A stretch of 64,000 bases of DNA from Rutidosis leptorrhynchoides (Eukaryota > Streptophyta > Magnoliopsida > Asterales > Asteraceae): contig NC_092333.1 in NCBI RefSeq assembly GCF_046630445.1, forward strand, positions 102,026,501-102,090,500. The letters run 5' to 3'. A program made the translations under genes and the position numbers. Below, piece after piece: positions 1 to 12,816 of the stretch (the stretch's first letter is position 1; each line of letters opens with the position of its first letter). The notes beneath the pieces are model-generated. The model did no database searches, was not told where the DNA came from, and was given only the letters and a program-made list of their open reading frames with translations.

Positions 1-377
1 GTTAAAATGGAAAGATTTCTCAAATCAACGTGGGCATTTCAACAGAGACTTGTAATCATAATTCAATATATCTGATAATTCAATCATTTGATCTTATCTT
101 CTAATTCCATTGATAAACATTTTGAAACAGATACAATCATATAAAGTATTTAATCTAATATTTTGTTTACGTTTCAAGTTAAAATATATATACACATATA
201 CATATATAATCATATTCGTTTAATGGTTCGTGAATCGTTGAAACTTGGTCGAGGTTGAATGAATGTATGAACATAGTTTAAAATTCTTGAAATTTAACTT
301 AACAAATATTGCTTATCGTGTCGAAAACATATAAAGATTAGAGTTTAAATTTGGTTGGAAATTTTCGGGTTGTCACA
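1..377 (-). mobile_element. Chromovirus-type LTR fragment, cut by window edge
   Basis: Read on the minus strand, this begins TGTGACAACCCGAAAATTTC at 377. It then follows the same order of words as the LTR starts of elements B and C (a TTTAAACT block, a 'gataagcaat' block, and the 'gattcacgaa' word). It is therefore the 5' end of a related LTR in opposite orientation. No primer-tract motif lies upstream of it on the minus strand, so it is more likely a 5' or solo LTR whose remainder lies left of the window than a 3' LTR. Confidence 0.7.
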
Positions 378-3294
378 CTTAGCCCGGTCTCAACCTATGT
401 GATTGAGGGCAAGGTTGCAAAATTCGCTATTAAGGGAGGAGTAATTGGTCGGGACCTTGGTAGGAGTAAGCGGCAAATTGGGGATTAATCAGATTGTACT
501 TTTTATACATTAAATATTAAATATTAAAATTACATTTGTAGATATAAAAGAAAATCATAAAAAAATAAAAACTTTAACTAATTATGTAAAATTGTTCATT
601 TTGTTCAAATATCTCTAAAATTGTAGTTTAAATTCTTGTTAACATGTTGACCAATATTGACTTTAACCAACTTTGATCAACAAATTCAATTTTGACCATT
701 AACCGAGCGACCGATTAATTAAACGAATTTTAGAAAATCGAAACCAACTACTTTTAAAAATGAGTAATTAGAGATTAATCAGGTGTTTTACAAAAGTGAT
801 ATAGAGTAAAAGAGATCTTACATACAGCGGCGGAACTTGAACTCGGATAAGGTGGGGCGGGTGTAAATTTTTTTTAAATCTTTCGTATTCAGCAGGGACG
901 AACACTAAAAAAAATCTTATTTTTTAGTAATTTTTTTTTTTAGTGTAAAAATTTTTGTTCCGTAAAATCCAGGGTGGACGAATACCCAACTTGGGTTACT
1001 CTATGTTGCGCCTCTTCTTACACACACTAGAAAGTGTAACTATCAGAAATGGGAAGAAAAGACTTATTGTTTTTATATGGTGCAGTGTTATTTATACTTC
1101 ACATCACTAACCTTACATTTAAATATTAACCAATTTGCTAACCCATAACCCATATTACCTATTACCTATATGTACTAATTGTCATACTTGGACTACTATT
1201 TCCTTACTATTCATGATTTTGCGCTTTACCGACCTGTACGTTGCGCAACACCCGTTGTACCCACAAGGGCCCCTACTAAGGTAAAGGCTTTTTTTTTTTT
1301 TCAAAATTTACCCCCTCATTTTCTCATACAAATTTTACTAAACGACTGCACAAAATCGTAAACCCGATTTTTTTAAAACTGATTTTTTCAACAAAAAAAA
1401 AAAAAAGTTATGTTTATTTCTTTTTATTATTATTATTTCCCCTTCTTTTTCCCTACAATTTTTCCCTAAACTTTCGCCAACAACGGGAAACAACCTTGAA
1501 GACTCCATGAGCTTGGCAAAAAATGTCTACACGATGGCGCAGCAACGCACGACCGCCTATACTAGTTAATCACTAATAATAGCTATATTTATAAACCACT
1601 AGAAATTATATTCCTAACATCAAATGTTGTCATATACTGTAGTGACATGTTATGTTGATCAAATTTTCCAGTGAGAAAATCTGATTATAAAAAGTTTGTT
1701 TTCATATGTTAGTCATATAAACATAAATTTAATTATTGACATGAGATGAACATATAATTTTCCGATTGGATTCACTCTTATTAATGGGTCGCACATATTA
1801 TTTTCTGTTGCTATTTTTTAATGGCTGGAGTATATATTAAAAAACACTCCTTAGCAAGACATTAAGAGAGAAAACATTACAAATGTTTAAGGAGTCGTAA
1901 GTTTTAATTAGAAACTAAATGACTCTGTTTTTTAGCCAACAAAAAAAATACAATGTAATAGAATAAAAAGTGCTACTCATGCTACAATAAGGTTCGTTAA
2001 AAACTAAGTCATTCTGGAACCGTCAAACGATCCAAAGAAGCGTAACAAAAATAGCCGTGACCCGGTGTTTATCAACCCAAGCTAAGCTGCAACTCTCTAT
2101 CCAACCTTGAATGTCATCTTATGAGTTGAACTGTGGGACTCCGCCATTTAATCACATGCGGAAAGTACTTGTGTGAGTTTGTACGATTTCTCATGTTTGT
2201 TGGATTATTTACAGTCAAATTCCGTGGTTCAGTAATATTTTACAAGCACACAAATAATTTTACTGAATATAAATTTGAAGGTGCGTGTGTAAACACAAAT
2301 TTTAAGTTTAGTTAATTATATATTTTTCTCGAAATAGATAACCTGGACGTTAAAATTACTCTACCTAGTTATAAAAGAGACTGATATAACTTTTTTTAAT
2401 CGGCGGTTGGAAGTCACCGACGGCTTCGAATGTGAATTCGGACATTTCTCTGGACGAACCAATGCAATCCTACCGCCCCTCTGGACGAAACTCCTGCGAC
2501 GAAGCCATACGGACATCACGTATAAAAAGGTCATGTCACCACCAATGCAATGCGATTGCGATTAACTCATATAACTAATTGGCTAGTCCCATGTGTAGCA
2601 TGTCAAATGAAAAACGTATTTTACTAAATAACTTGTTAGAATATAGTTGAACTAGCTCATTGGTAATTAAATGGAAGGTGATATTTCCATATCTATAAAT
2701 AACAAATCCAACACAATTTGATGCAATTTTCCCAAAATAACCTCAAATAAATTTTAACATAAAATTTGTGTAAACTATCACTTAAAGGTATATTAGTAAA
2801 CTCGTGTGGATCTATTAATTAGAGATTTGGAAATATACTACCCTAATTGAATACGGCATGTCTAAAATCAAAAGGGAACAAACTGGGTGGACAGAGGGAG
2901 GGTTACTGAGAATTGTACACAACTACTGAACATTTTATTCCGAGCTGAGTGATACCTTAATGAGATTTTTCTACAACATAAAGTGTATATTAAAATATTA
3001 GTAACGAGATCAAAATAATGAGGAAAGAAGCGTGTTAATTATATTACTCGGTATTTGTTATAAAAAGAAAATTTACAAGTTATGTTTTGTTTAATTGTCT
3101 CTTAATTAAATAATTAACAATAAATATTAAATCGTTAAAATTTGCACATTTAGTTGTATCCTCTAATGACAGATTATGTTGAATGACAAAAGTATCCGTT
3201 AAACCATTAAGTGTTGAAACTTTTTTTTAACTATTCATTGCATCTATTTTCTTTTTATTATCTTTCTTAAATTATTACTATATATATTATTATT
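378..3294. other. Intergenic, AT-rich, no gene recognised
   Basis: No reading frame here resembles a known family; the only ORFs are about 60 codons long and have low-complexity or arbitrary sequence. A possible small DNA-transposon relic lies near 825-1016, with a GC-rich start (gcggcggaac) and a weakly matching end (ttgcgcctc), but I see no clear TSD. The rest appears to be old, degraded DNA. Confidence 0.5.
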
Positions 3295-3508
3295 ACTATA
3301 TATACTAAAGATCAAAGTGGAATGATGTCTCTCTATTGGTCTGCCACTATTCATCAATAGTGGTCGAACTATATATACTAAAGATCAAAGTGGAATGATG
3401 TCCCCCTATTGGTCTGTCACTATTCATCAATAGTGGTCGATCATATTGATGAATAGTGGCAGGCCAATAGGGAAACATCATTCCACTTTGATCTTTAGTA
3501 TATATAGT
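3295..3508. repeat. Fold-back repeat: 73-bp tandem pair plus inverted copy
   Basis: The segment 3295-3367 is repeated directly at 3368-3440 with few changes. A third copy follows immediately in inverted orientation (3441-3508). The second and third copies can form a hairpin with arms of about 65 bp around a very short loop. The ends read 'actatatatactaaag', flanked by AT-rich DNA. This could be a miniature inverted-repeat element with one duplicated arm. No transposase is present. Confidence 0.75.
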
Positions 3509-4157
3509 AAATTCACTCTTTTTCGGAATTTTTTTTTCCTGGATTCCTATTGGCCTAGCATTGTTCATCATTTTAAAATATTTTTTTTGGCCTATTATGT
3601 CTTTATCATTTGGAGAAAGCTGATAGGATAGTATACATGAATACATACACTCGCTATTACACGATTTAAAATATATAATATTTTTCAATTTTTTTTAGTT
3701 AAATCGCTAGCACTTTTCAAGCAGCAGCGCGCGAACCCTACCTTTCTTGTTATATACAAAATACTTATAAAACAATTTCATTTTTCCATTTATCATGTTC
3801 GAGATTAAAACAATAATTTAACATCACTCAAGAGTGTTCAATTAGAATTCTTTTATTTATATTGTCTTTTGTCTCATCGGTGAGCGTTCGAATGTACAAA
3901 AATAAAAAGTACCTTCACGTATAATATTTAGGGTACATTTGATTGCCTCTTAACCGAATAATTTAAAACTGAATGCTGAATCATTCAATAATCATTCAAT
4001 TCATTTAACATCTGAATGACAAATGCGTTCCATACCGAATAATTCATAGTTAAAATACTCTTTTAAGAATTCAGCACCTCCATTATCTTTAATATCGTCT
4101 TTAAATTATATTTATAACACTTATCAAACAATTTATTTCATTAAAATGTTAATACAT
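3509..4157. other. Intergenic, no gene; possible MITE relic
   Basis: No coding signal. Around 3945-4060 there is a run of 'gaatgat/attcatt' words on both strands that resembles the internal sequence of small hAT-type MITEs, but I could not define termini or a TSD. Confidence 0.35.
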
Positions 4158-5016
4158 TTTTTTCTAAAAGCTAGAAGACTTTTATATGAACTTAATTACA
4201 AATATACAACTTGGGGCGACCCGTATGGATCAGGCACAACCCATAAAACCGAAACCTATAGAAAAATTACAGTTTGATATTTGACATTTAAAAGCTCGAA
4301 GCATACATCAAAACAGCCTTCATCTAATGTAACTTAGCAAATACTCGTGCGGTGATTTGTGTGCGAGACGAAGAAGTCGAGATTAATTAACAATTGACTC
4401 CAATCTAACGAATCATTTTTGAGTCTTTTAGAAACCTAATGGAAGATTTGGGTTTGGATGTCCGAGATAATCGTGTAGCCGCATATCCATTTAGTTGCTT
4501 GCTAAATTTGTTTCACCCAATGAATTTTTTATTATGCCTTGATCTTCTACGAAAGCATCTTTAATACTCGATATGACATGGGTATGAATGTTCCACTTTT
4601 TTAAGAGCAATTCCCGAATATTTTTGGATTTCGGATAGCTTACTAATACATGTTCGATTGATTCAATACTTAAGTTACAAAGTGAGGTTAAAATGGTGTT
4701 AATATCAATTCCGCGTTTGTCTAATTCCGATCTCGTTGGTAATCTTCTCATGATTGCTCTCCATGTAAAAATTCCAATTTTTTGAGGTAATGCTCTATTG
4801 CGAAGTGTTTCAATAGCCGATGCAGATGTTGCTAACTTTTTCTCATCTATCAATGAAGAATGTAGCGAGCCGATAAATGTTCTGGTCAAATCTAAGCTTC
4901 AGGTCCAAGTGTCACAACTGCCATTTAGGCAAACAGAAGCTGTGAGTTGATTAAGTTCACGAAGGTCAGATAGGGCACGACCTCTAGGAAGCCGAGCCCA
5001 TAGCCAATTTATATTT
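4158..5016 (-). pseudogene. LINE ORF2 3' part (zf-RVT region) and 3' end
   Basis: This is the downstream half of an L1-like LINE on the minus strand. From 5016 downward the translation contains WARLPRGRALSDLRELNQL. It then runs into the zf-RVT domain typical of plant LINE ORF2 tails (PQKIGIFTWRAIMRRLPTR, then RGIDINTILTSLCNL and an HVLVSYPKS segment where Cys/His ligands normally sit). One in-frame stop falls at a Trp position before residue 1 of the longest frame (4491-4889). Below 4491 there is a 3' untranslated-like stretch ending near an A-rich run (about 4158-4164 on the minus strand). The upstream half lies at 52988-53392; the two were separated by the insertion of 5017-52978. It is a dead copy, since the zinc ligands are partly lost. 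Confidence 0.8.
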
Positions 5017-5150
5017 AGGTTTATGCTACTCAATAGTCATATATCTTTTTTTGTTCCAATGTAGACTATATATCTAAAAAAATATCAATGTAGGTCACAT
5101 ACTTTCAAAAAGAATATCGATGTATACAAAAGGTAACCTGTTAAACCGGC
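5017..5150 (+). repeat. Left terminal inverted repeat of the Mutator-like element
   Basis: Shares the order of short words with the complement of 52846-52978: tttatg, aatagtcatata, caatgtag, aaaaaatat, tgtagg, catacttt and tgttaa. Identity looks like roughly 70-75 percent by eye, with small indels. Confidence 0.75.
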
Positions 5151-5898
5151 TATCTTCATCTTCTAAAGAAAAATCTGGTCAACTTCATCTCCATCCATGA
5201 CGGCTTATGGTGGTGCAAATCGAAAACACCTCAAAATTTTACCAAAACTCATCAAAATTTACAGATAGTTGCGGCAGATCATTTTAAACATAAACACATT
5301 GATGGATTTCACAAACACATAAACAAACTACCGAAATCAAACAATTTTTCGAAACAAAAAATGCTCATAACTTGATGAAATCTTTGAGTTAGCCTCTGAA
5401 ATTTTGAGGAAACTGATAATGCTAAAAACGAACACATATTTCATAGCATTATCCTTCAAGAAAGACAAGCTTTTAGTTGCAATTGTTCTATTTACAAGTG
5501 ATATTCGTTTAAATATTAAAAGGTGAAGACAAAAGACAGATTCGACGATTTGAAGACGCAAATGACCAAAACGCTAAAAAGTACAAAGTACAATCCAAGT
5601 GGTTCAATTTATTGATGAGAAACGTCTAGAAATTACAAGAGTACAAGCCGCAAAACGCAAAGTACAAGATATTAAATCGTATGAAAGGACGTTCAAAAAT
5701 CCGAAACCGGGACATGAACCAACTATCAACGCGCGACGCAACGGACCTAAAATTACAAGTCAACTATGCACAAGAATATAATATAATATATATATATATA
5801 TATAAATATATAAAATTATATATTTATATATATTATATTATATAATAAATAAATCAAGAGCCGCTCACGTTTTTGGAAGCAAATGGAGCAAGAAAAGC

Positions 5899-5978
5899 AG
5901 GCCATGCGATCGCATGGCCTAGGTGCCTTATTCCCATGCGATCGCATGGCACCCAGGACCTGGCCACATCTATAAATA
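5899..5978 (+). promoter_or_regulatory. Element A core promoter with twin palindromes
   Basis: Two copies of the perfect palindrome CCATGCGATCGCATGG lie at 5902-5917 and 5934-5949. The first sits inside a 22-bp perfect palindrome (5899-5920). A TATA box, tataaata (5971-5978), follows 22 bp after the second. The spacing suggests upstream promoter elements and a transcript start near 6000-6010. In the 3' LTR the second copy is intact (51114-51129), the first has decayed (51082-51097), and the TATA box is kept (51151-51158). Confidence 0.6.
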
Positions 5979-7094
5979 GCAGCATATTTCGGACATTTTA
6001 TACACACCTTATTCAATCTTATCTCTCACTCTCTCAATATATATTTATATTTTAATTATAATTATAATTTTTATATTAAGTTAATAATAATAAGGTTATA
6101 GTGGCGAATGTTTTAAGTTTGTAAGTAGAAATTCTGTCCGTGTAACACTACGCGATTAATACTCATTGTAAGTTATGTTCAACCTTTTTAAATTAATGTC
6201 TCGTAGCTAAGTTATTATTATGCTTATTTAAGCCGAAGTAATCGTGATGTTGGACTAAATATTAAGACGGGATTATTGGGCTTTGGACCATAATTGGGGT
6301 TTGGACAAAAGACCGACACTTGTGGAAATTGGACTATGGGCTATTAATGGGCTTTATATTAATTAAATGATATCTCGTTGATTTAATATAGAGATTTATA
6401 ATTTGACGTGTTTATATATAAGCACATACGCTTGACTGGATACAGTGGGCGGGATATCTATAAATACTAATAATTGTTCATTTGACCGGACACGGGGATG
6501 GATTAATAGTCACTGGACTCATTAAAACAGGGGTGGATTACATTCAAGGGTAATTGGTGTAATTGTTAACAAAGTATTAAAACCTTGGATTACACGCAGT
6601 CGATAACCTGGTGTATTCATTAAACAAAGTATTAAGACCTTGTTACAGTTCGAATCCCCAATTAGTTGGAATATTTGACTTCGGGTATAAGGTTAAATTG
6701 GCGAAGACTCTCGCACTTTATAATTATGACCGATGGACTATTATGGACAAAACCAGATGGACATATCGAATAATCCAGGACAAAGAACAATTAACCCATG
6801 GTAATAAATTAAAATCAACACGTCAAACATCATGATTACGGAAGTTTAAATAAGCATAATTCCTTTATTTTATATCCCATCGCATTTTTATTTATCGTCA
6901 TTTTATTTATCGTACTTTAAATTATTGCACTTTTATTTATCGCACTTTATTTATCGGCATTTTCTTTACGCTTTAAATTAAGTTATATTTATATTTAATA
7001 TTTTACATTAGGTTTTAATTGTGACTTAAAACATAAAATCGGCAAACCGGTCACTAAACGGTAAAACCCCCCTTTTATAATAATAATAATATTA

Positions 7095-7097
<3 letters not shown>

Positions 7098-7184
<87 letters not shown>
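7098..7184. repeat. (TA)n microsatellite in element A 5' LTR
   Basis: About 43 uninterrupted TA units. The matching tract in the 3' LTR (52280-52351) is shorter. Confidence 0.95.
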
Positions 7185-7186
<2 letters not shown>

Positions 7187-7425
7187 AATTAGTTTAAAAT
7201 AAATATTGCGTCAAACTTAGCCAGCTCCCTGTGGAACGAACCGGACTTACTAAAAGCTACACTACTCTACGATTAGGTACACTGCCTATAAGTATTGTAG
7301 CAAGGTTTAGGTATATCCATTCAATAAATAAATAAATAACTTGTGTAAATTGTATCGTATTTAATATTATTCCGTAGTAATATATAATCTATTTCGTACT
7401 ACACCTCGCACACATCAAGTATTTT

Positions 7426-7443
7426 TGGCGCCACTGCCGGGGA
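7426..7443 (+). promoter_or_regulatory. Element A primer-binding site (tRNA-Asp type)
   Basis: TGGCGCCACTGCCGGGGA starts 8 bases after the LTR end. It differs at two positions from the well-known Athila primer site complementary to the 3' end of tRNA-Asp, so minus-strand priming by tRNA-Asp is inferred. Confidence 0.85.
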
Positions 7444-8672
7444 ACTCAACAACGCCGAAGCGAAACGCCATATTAAAAAAATATTTAGTTTTTAAGCTAT
7501 TTTTGTAAAAATATAATTTTATATAAGTTACAAAAATATATAAAAAAATATATAAAAATATATATCTATATTTTTAAGAGTTTAAATTAAAAAGTTTTTT
7601 TTTTATTTACAAAAACTAATAAGTTTTTTTTATAAGTTTTAGTTATATTATATTTTCTATAAAATAAGAAAATAAAAAAATCAAAGTAAAAAGTAAAAAA
7701 AATAAACAAAACTGAGCCTGCGAGATTTTGAGCCTGCATATCATTCTGAATCTGCATCCATGCGACCGCATGGAAAAATAAACCTCAACTCATGCGATCG
7801 CATGAGCTGAGGTGACAGGCCTGAATCATCAGACGTACGATTAGGGTTAGGGTATTAATAATTAATTATTATTAATTAATTAGTAATTAGGGTTTAATTA
7901 TTTAATATTTTAGTTTTTAGTTTTAATTAATTATTTTTAATTAGTTTTATTACTTATAAAATTAATACTTTTATAAAATAATAATATAAAAATAATATTT
8001 TTATAAAAATAAGTAATTTTATCATTTTTTTGTTTCTTTTTATAAATTATATATTTTAAACATATAATTCGTAATTTGTATTTTTATCGTTCGTGACTAG
8101 TTTTAAACTTAGTTTTTGCCGTAGTTATTTTATTTTCTAGATTTTTAGGCTTTGCCGTAAAATCCCTTAAGTGCTTTTTCTTTAGATTAAGATTTAGATG
8201 CTTTAGAATTTTACGACGTCACTTATCGCTTTAATATTTAATAGATTTTAGTGCCTATTTAAGTTATTGTCGTTTTGGATATAGAATTCCTTTAAGCTTT
8301 AATACCTTTAGACGCAAGATTTAGTTTGTTTTTCGACGCTTATTTTTCGACCTTTTATTTTTCGACGTTTTTCGACGCACTCTTTTTCTTTCTCATTTCT
8401 ACGCTATAGTTTTTAGGACATAGAATTTTCTTTATTTTGCTTTAAATTTCGACGAAAATTATTTTAAGTGGTTAAATTGATAGACATCCAAATTTTCTGA
8501 TTCGTAGTAATAGTTGGATTTGTTAGTGGCGAGTTGTGGGCTTCCGATTTAAAGGGTCCTGGCTACCTGCTACATCTATTGGCTATTCGAAACGTGGGCA
8601 AAATCAGAAAAGTCTATTAATTTGATAACTTATATTTTTTTTTATTTTTATAACTAATAGGATATTCAGTGA
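7444..8672 (+). other. Element A leader, noncoding
   Basis: AT-rich 5' untranslated leader of about 1.2 kb between primer site and gag, with no ORF. It contains two more palindromes of the LTR type: CCATGCGACCGCATGG at 7758-7773 (one mismatch) and CTCATGCGATCGCATGAG at 7789-7806. The segment 8290-8400 repeats 'ttcgacg' several times. Confidence 0.7.
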
Positions 8673-9427
8673 ATGCACCGAGCAAAACGTTTACCACCTT
8701 TCATACGTTCACCTCCTCTAACTCGATCAAGACATCTAGCCAATATTGTCGTCGTTGATTTTTCTTTAGAATCATCATCTAGTCGAACGAATACTCCAAT
8801 TCAAATTTTCGATAATCCATTTTTTGAACCCGACCTCACAATTGAGAATCCGGAGGATACTCAAGGACAATTTAGAGATCCTGAACCACTAATCATTCCT
8901 CCTGAACCACAAATTACTCATCCGGAGATTATCGAGGAAGAAGCCATTAAATCGGAATCCTCTAGTGATTCAGATTCAACAAATTCAATTATGGAAAATC
9001 AGGAACCTCTAAGTATGGAGGATCGAATGGGAGCCACACGCACTGGTCAAGGTCATGCAATTACTCAACCAGACATTAATGCGCCAGATTATGAAATCAA
9101 AGAACAAATCCTACACATGGTAACTAATCAATGCCAATTTAGTGGTATGCCAAAAGAAGATCCAAACGAACATCTTCGAACCTTTAATAGGATTTGTACT
9201 CTATTCAAAATCAGAGAAGTTGAGGATGAACAGATCTATCTCATGTTATTTCCCTGGACTTTAAAGGGAGAAGCCAAAGATTGTTTAGAATCGTTACCGG
9301 AAGGGGCGACTGACACATGGGATGTTTTAGTTGAAAAATTTCTTAAAAGATTCTTTCCAGCATCTAAAGCCGTACGACTTCAAGGAGAAATTGTTACGTT
9401 CACACAAAAGCCAAATGAAACTCTATA
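8673..9427 (+). pseudogene. Element A gag, first part (interrupted by element B)
   Basis: N-terminal and central Gag of an Athila-type element. After a Ser/Pro/Glu-rich N-terminal region (residues 1-120) comes the retrotransposon gag domain: EDPNEHLRTFNRICTLFK, then MLFPWTLKGEAKDCLESLP, then TWDVLVEKFLKRFFP. Gag forms the virus-like particle that packages the element RNA. The frame is open to 9427, where element B is inserted; it resumes in phase at 41303 after the second ctata copy. The listed start is the first ATG after the noncoding leader. The ORF as seen continues a few codons into B's LTR before stopping, which is an artefact of the insertion. Confidence 0.88.
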
Positions 9428-12255
9428 TGTGATGACCCGGTAATTTCTGACCAAATTTAAACTTAATCTTTATATAATTCCGACTTGATAAACAATGAAT
9501 TTTATTAAATCTTGAACCTTCGAAAATAGTTTTACACAAGCTTTTGGTCACCCTTTTATTCTGACGATTCACGAATGTCATAACTTGGTTTAATTGCTTA
9601 ATTGTTTAATTATTGTGTATATATATATGGATTTATATATATTTAACTTGAAAATATGATAATTAAATATCTCATTAAGTATATTAACAAAGTATTATAT
9701 ATATATATTTTCATACTACTAATTTAAAGAGTTTTCAAACAATATATATATATATTACTATTTAAACGACGTAATTAACTTATGTTAAAATGTATTTACA
9801 TATAATGTATTACGAGTGTAAATACATCCTTACAAGTATTGAATACACTTTATAATATACCAATACATATAAAGGATAGCTATACTCGTATTTCCGTTCA
9901 ATTTTCTCAAAGAATTCTACTCGCATTCATACGGTATTTTTACCCGTATTATACACAACTTCTAGAAGTATTTACTATTGGTATATACCAATAGAAATCT
10001 GCAATTATTTGTGTAATATGTCATCCATGACCTAATCAATTTAATATTTCATGCATGACTTAATACAATTTAACTTATCTTAGATATTTTTACTAAAAGC
10101 CAAAATTATAAGCTTATAAATAAGGACTATTTTAACTCATTTTTACTCCACATTTTCTTAAATTAAAAACACACACTTGAATGCTCTCATATCATACTTT
10201 AATCTCAGCAACTTTCCACTTCATAATCAAGGTAAAATACTTCTCAAAATTCTTGTTCAATTCCTTGTATAGTTGCTATCTTATTATACTTATAAAACTT
10301 GTAAAAACTAGAACTTGTTTTGGTGAACACCAAGCTTGTTTGAAAAACTAATCTAATCTTTCTAACTTAACTCTAATAACACTTATTTATATGTATTATG
10401 ATGTTATATTAAGTTAATATAAGAACTTATTACTTGTACATATGAAGAACACCTTGAAACTTAACATATATCCTTTAATCTCCATTCGGTAAAAAGCGGG
10501 CTGTTTTGGGTTGGGAATTAAAAACCTATCTTAGACTTTGAGTTCGAGGCTAAGACTTTGGAAATATGTTAATATATGTAAATAAGACTTCCAGTATTTG
10601 TTTCATGGTTTTAGACAAAGTGGAAGTATTTTATCAAAAATCATATATTGGGTGGATGCCGGGATTTTTCCAAATCTGTCCACCGACACAAAAAGAGGGT
10701 AAAGCTCTACAAATTACTACTTGGGATGAACTTTTCGAATTGGTTTTTAAAATTTACTTCTTAATGAATTCATAGCAAATTGATTCACTTTAAACGGAGT
10801 TGTAATGAATATTTGGCGAGCAAAACAAAATCTGCTAAAATTAACGTTGTATGGACGAAATTTATATTGTAAAAACTATATTAACCATATTCTTGTTAAC
10901 TTTTCCTATATCCTATATATATTTGGACATGTTATCAGTAGTATAATAAAATATTATAATCTTGGTTAATTCTGTGATTGTATATATGTATAATAATATT
11001 CTTGGTACGTCTTAACACAATAAGTATACAATACGTTTTGATAAATCCTAAGACAATACGTACACAATACGTCTTAGTTAATTCTAAGACAATACGTATA
11101 CAATACGTCTCTGGGTTGATGCAAAGACAATACGTATACAATACGTCGTGGGGTAATTCTAAGATTATATATATATATATATATATATATACCGATTATT
11201 GGACTGTTGGACTTTTCAGACTATTTTGGACTACTAACAATGGACTACTAACATAAAATGTTAAAAATTATTATATAAGTATTCTGTGAACTTGCTTTAT
11301 TTATTCATATGTCGTATTATTATCTGAATCGTTATTATTGTTATAGGTTCGTGAATCCAAGGTTGACGGTCATATTTTTAATAAGTTGAAAACTTATTAT
11401 AAATATACTTTTATTACTGTGAGTATATAGTCCCATTTGTAAACTCTACAAATATTTTGGGATGAGAATACATGCATTTTTATGTTTTACACCATAGACA
11501 CAAGTACTTAAAATATATTCTACGTTGAGTTGTATCACTTTGCATATCTTCCCTAATAGCTTGGTAACTAATATTTACATGTTGTAAGAACATGTATACG
11601 CGAATCATATTGATAGATCTATCGGGTTTGATAACCCCAACTGGGCTAGTCGCTCTAGTATCGTAAACGGTTGCATAGTACTTCGTTTTTACTACACTTG
11701 GTACAGTGTAGGGAGATTTCATAATTAAGGGAATATGCTACATTAATGGTTAAGTATGGTTACCGAAGCGCTCAACAACTTATAGAATACTTTTATACAC
11801 TTGCGAGTGTACATATATTTATAACTATGAAATCTTGTGGTCTATATTTATATCGATGCTAAACCTATATATCTCACCAACCTTTGTGTTGACTATTTAA
11901 GCATGTTTATTCTCAGGCCCTTAAAAAAGTCTTCCACTGTTGCATTATCTAAGCAAGATGTGCATGGAGTCTCATGCTTTTAATTAAATAAAGTGTTGCA
12001 TTCAAAAAAACCTTTGTCATGTATTATATTTGACTGTTATGTCACGTGTGTAGTATTTGAAAACCGATGTATTATGGGGATTATTCCTTAAATAATCGCC
12101 CAATTGTTTAAAACATGCATTATGTATAATAATAGTGTGCTTTTTATGAAACGAATGCAATATTTTCTAAAACGTATCATATAGAGGTCAAATACCTCGC
12201 TATGGGACCAATGAATAACGTACCACGTTTATAGTAATATGGACGAGTCGTTTTA
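9428..12255 (+). repeat. Element B 5' LTR
   Basis: Starts tgtgatgacccgg and ends cgtttta. The 3' copy ends cgtttca, so the terminal CA has mutated here. A TATA box lies at 10115-10122. An imperfect tandem repeat lies at about 11003-11163, a short (TA)n at 11168-11191, and the GATAGATCTATC palindrome shared by all chromoviral LTRs of the window at 11612-11623. Confidence 0.9.
11003..11163 (+). repeat. Tandem repeat with ACGTAT words in element B LTR
   Basis: Roughly four imperfect units of about 40-50 bp, each containing 'agacaatacgtatacaatac' or a close variant. The internal ATACGTAT is self-complementary. The same array stands in the 3' LTR (about 39972-40134). Confidence 0.75.
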
Positions 12256-12257
12256 GT

Positions 12258-12269
12258 TGGTATCAGAGC
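12258..12269 (+). promoter_or_regulatory. Element B primer-binding site (initiator-Met type)
   Basis: TGGTATCAGAGC, two bases after the LTR, is the usual complement of the 3' end of initiator tRNA-Met used by plant chromoviruses. Confidence 0.9.
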
Positions 12270-12686
12270 GGTGGTCTTAGCGAACCATGTCTTGCATTAG
12301 TGTGTCTAACGGATAGTTATTAAGATGCATTAGTGAGTCTGGACTTCGACCTTAACTGCATGTCAAAAGTTTTGCTTATTATTTCTAGTCGGAAATCATC
12401 TGCTTATCACCCTTAGAAAATTACATGCTTATCATTCTTAGTCTAGACACATCTTACTGCATTGATTGCATAAATAGTGTATAGACAAAGTTCATATTTT
12501 AGCATATATGCTCATTCATATCTTAGCGTATCTGTTACTGTAAACTTTGCCTAACATATTCCGTAAATTCCTTCGTAATCTATGAAATTTTTTGCTCTAT
12601 ATATATAGATATTCTATGTAATTAGAATACCATCCGATAGCCGAAAATCATTTCATATTGAAAAATTCTTTATTCAATCGTACGAA

Positions 12687-12816
12687 ATGAAACTCTACAC
12701 TAGTTCAAGTCCCTCAAATTCCGATATGGAATTTCACTCGAGCTCCGAAAGCAGTGTGACCGGAATGGATCAACCAATTAGCCATCATCTATTTTGGATG
12801 AATTGGGGATGGGTTC
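12687..12816 (+). pseudogene. Element B conserved ORF, 5' part (function unknown)
   Basis: An ATG at 12687 opens a Ser-rich frame containing SNSDMEFHSSSESS, then SVTGMDQPISHH, running without a stop into the point where element C inserted (12816). It resumes in phase at 23737 with the words RSLLNHWR and EEGDPFH. The same words, slightly changed, occur in element C (16585-17084). Two elements keeping the same amino-acid words with different bases suggests a real ancestral protein. I do not recognise the family. It sits where Gag would be expected but has no gag-domain or zinc-knuckle signature. Confidence 0.55.

Larger units (their letters stand above)
5414..7417 (+). repeat. Element A 5' LTR
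   Basis: Matches 50544-52593 along its whole length apart from scattered substitutions, a changed block near 6410-6430 and different (TA)n lengths. It contains a TATA box at 5971-5978, two CCATGCGATCGCATGG palindromes just upstream of it, a 'tttatttatcg' word repeated several times near 6890-6955, and a (TA)n tract at 7098-7184. Confidence 0.92.

Noticed and set aside
11003..11163. Possible CRISPR-like array
   Set aside because: Imperfect tandem repeats without unique spacers, in a eukaryotic LTR.
10978..11256. 92-codon frame with repeated Tyr-Val words
   Set aside because: Read-through of the ACGTAT tandem repeat in the B LTR; the unit length is not kept in codon phase.
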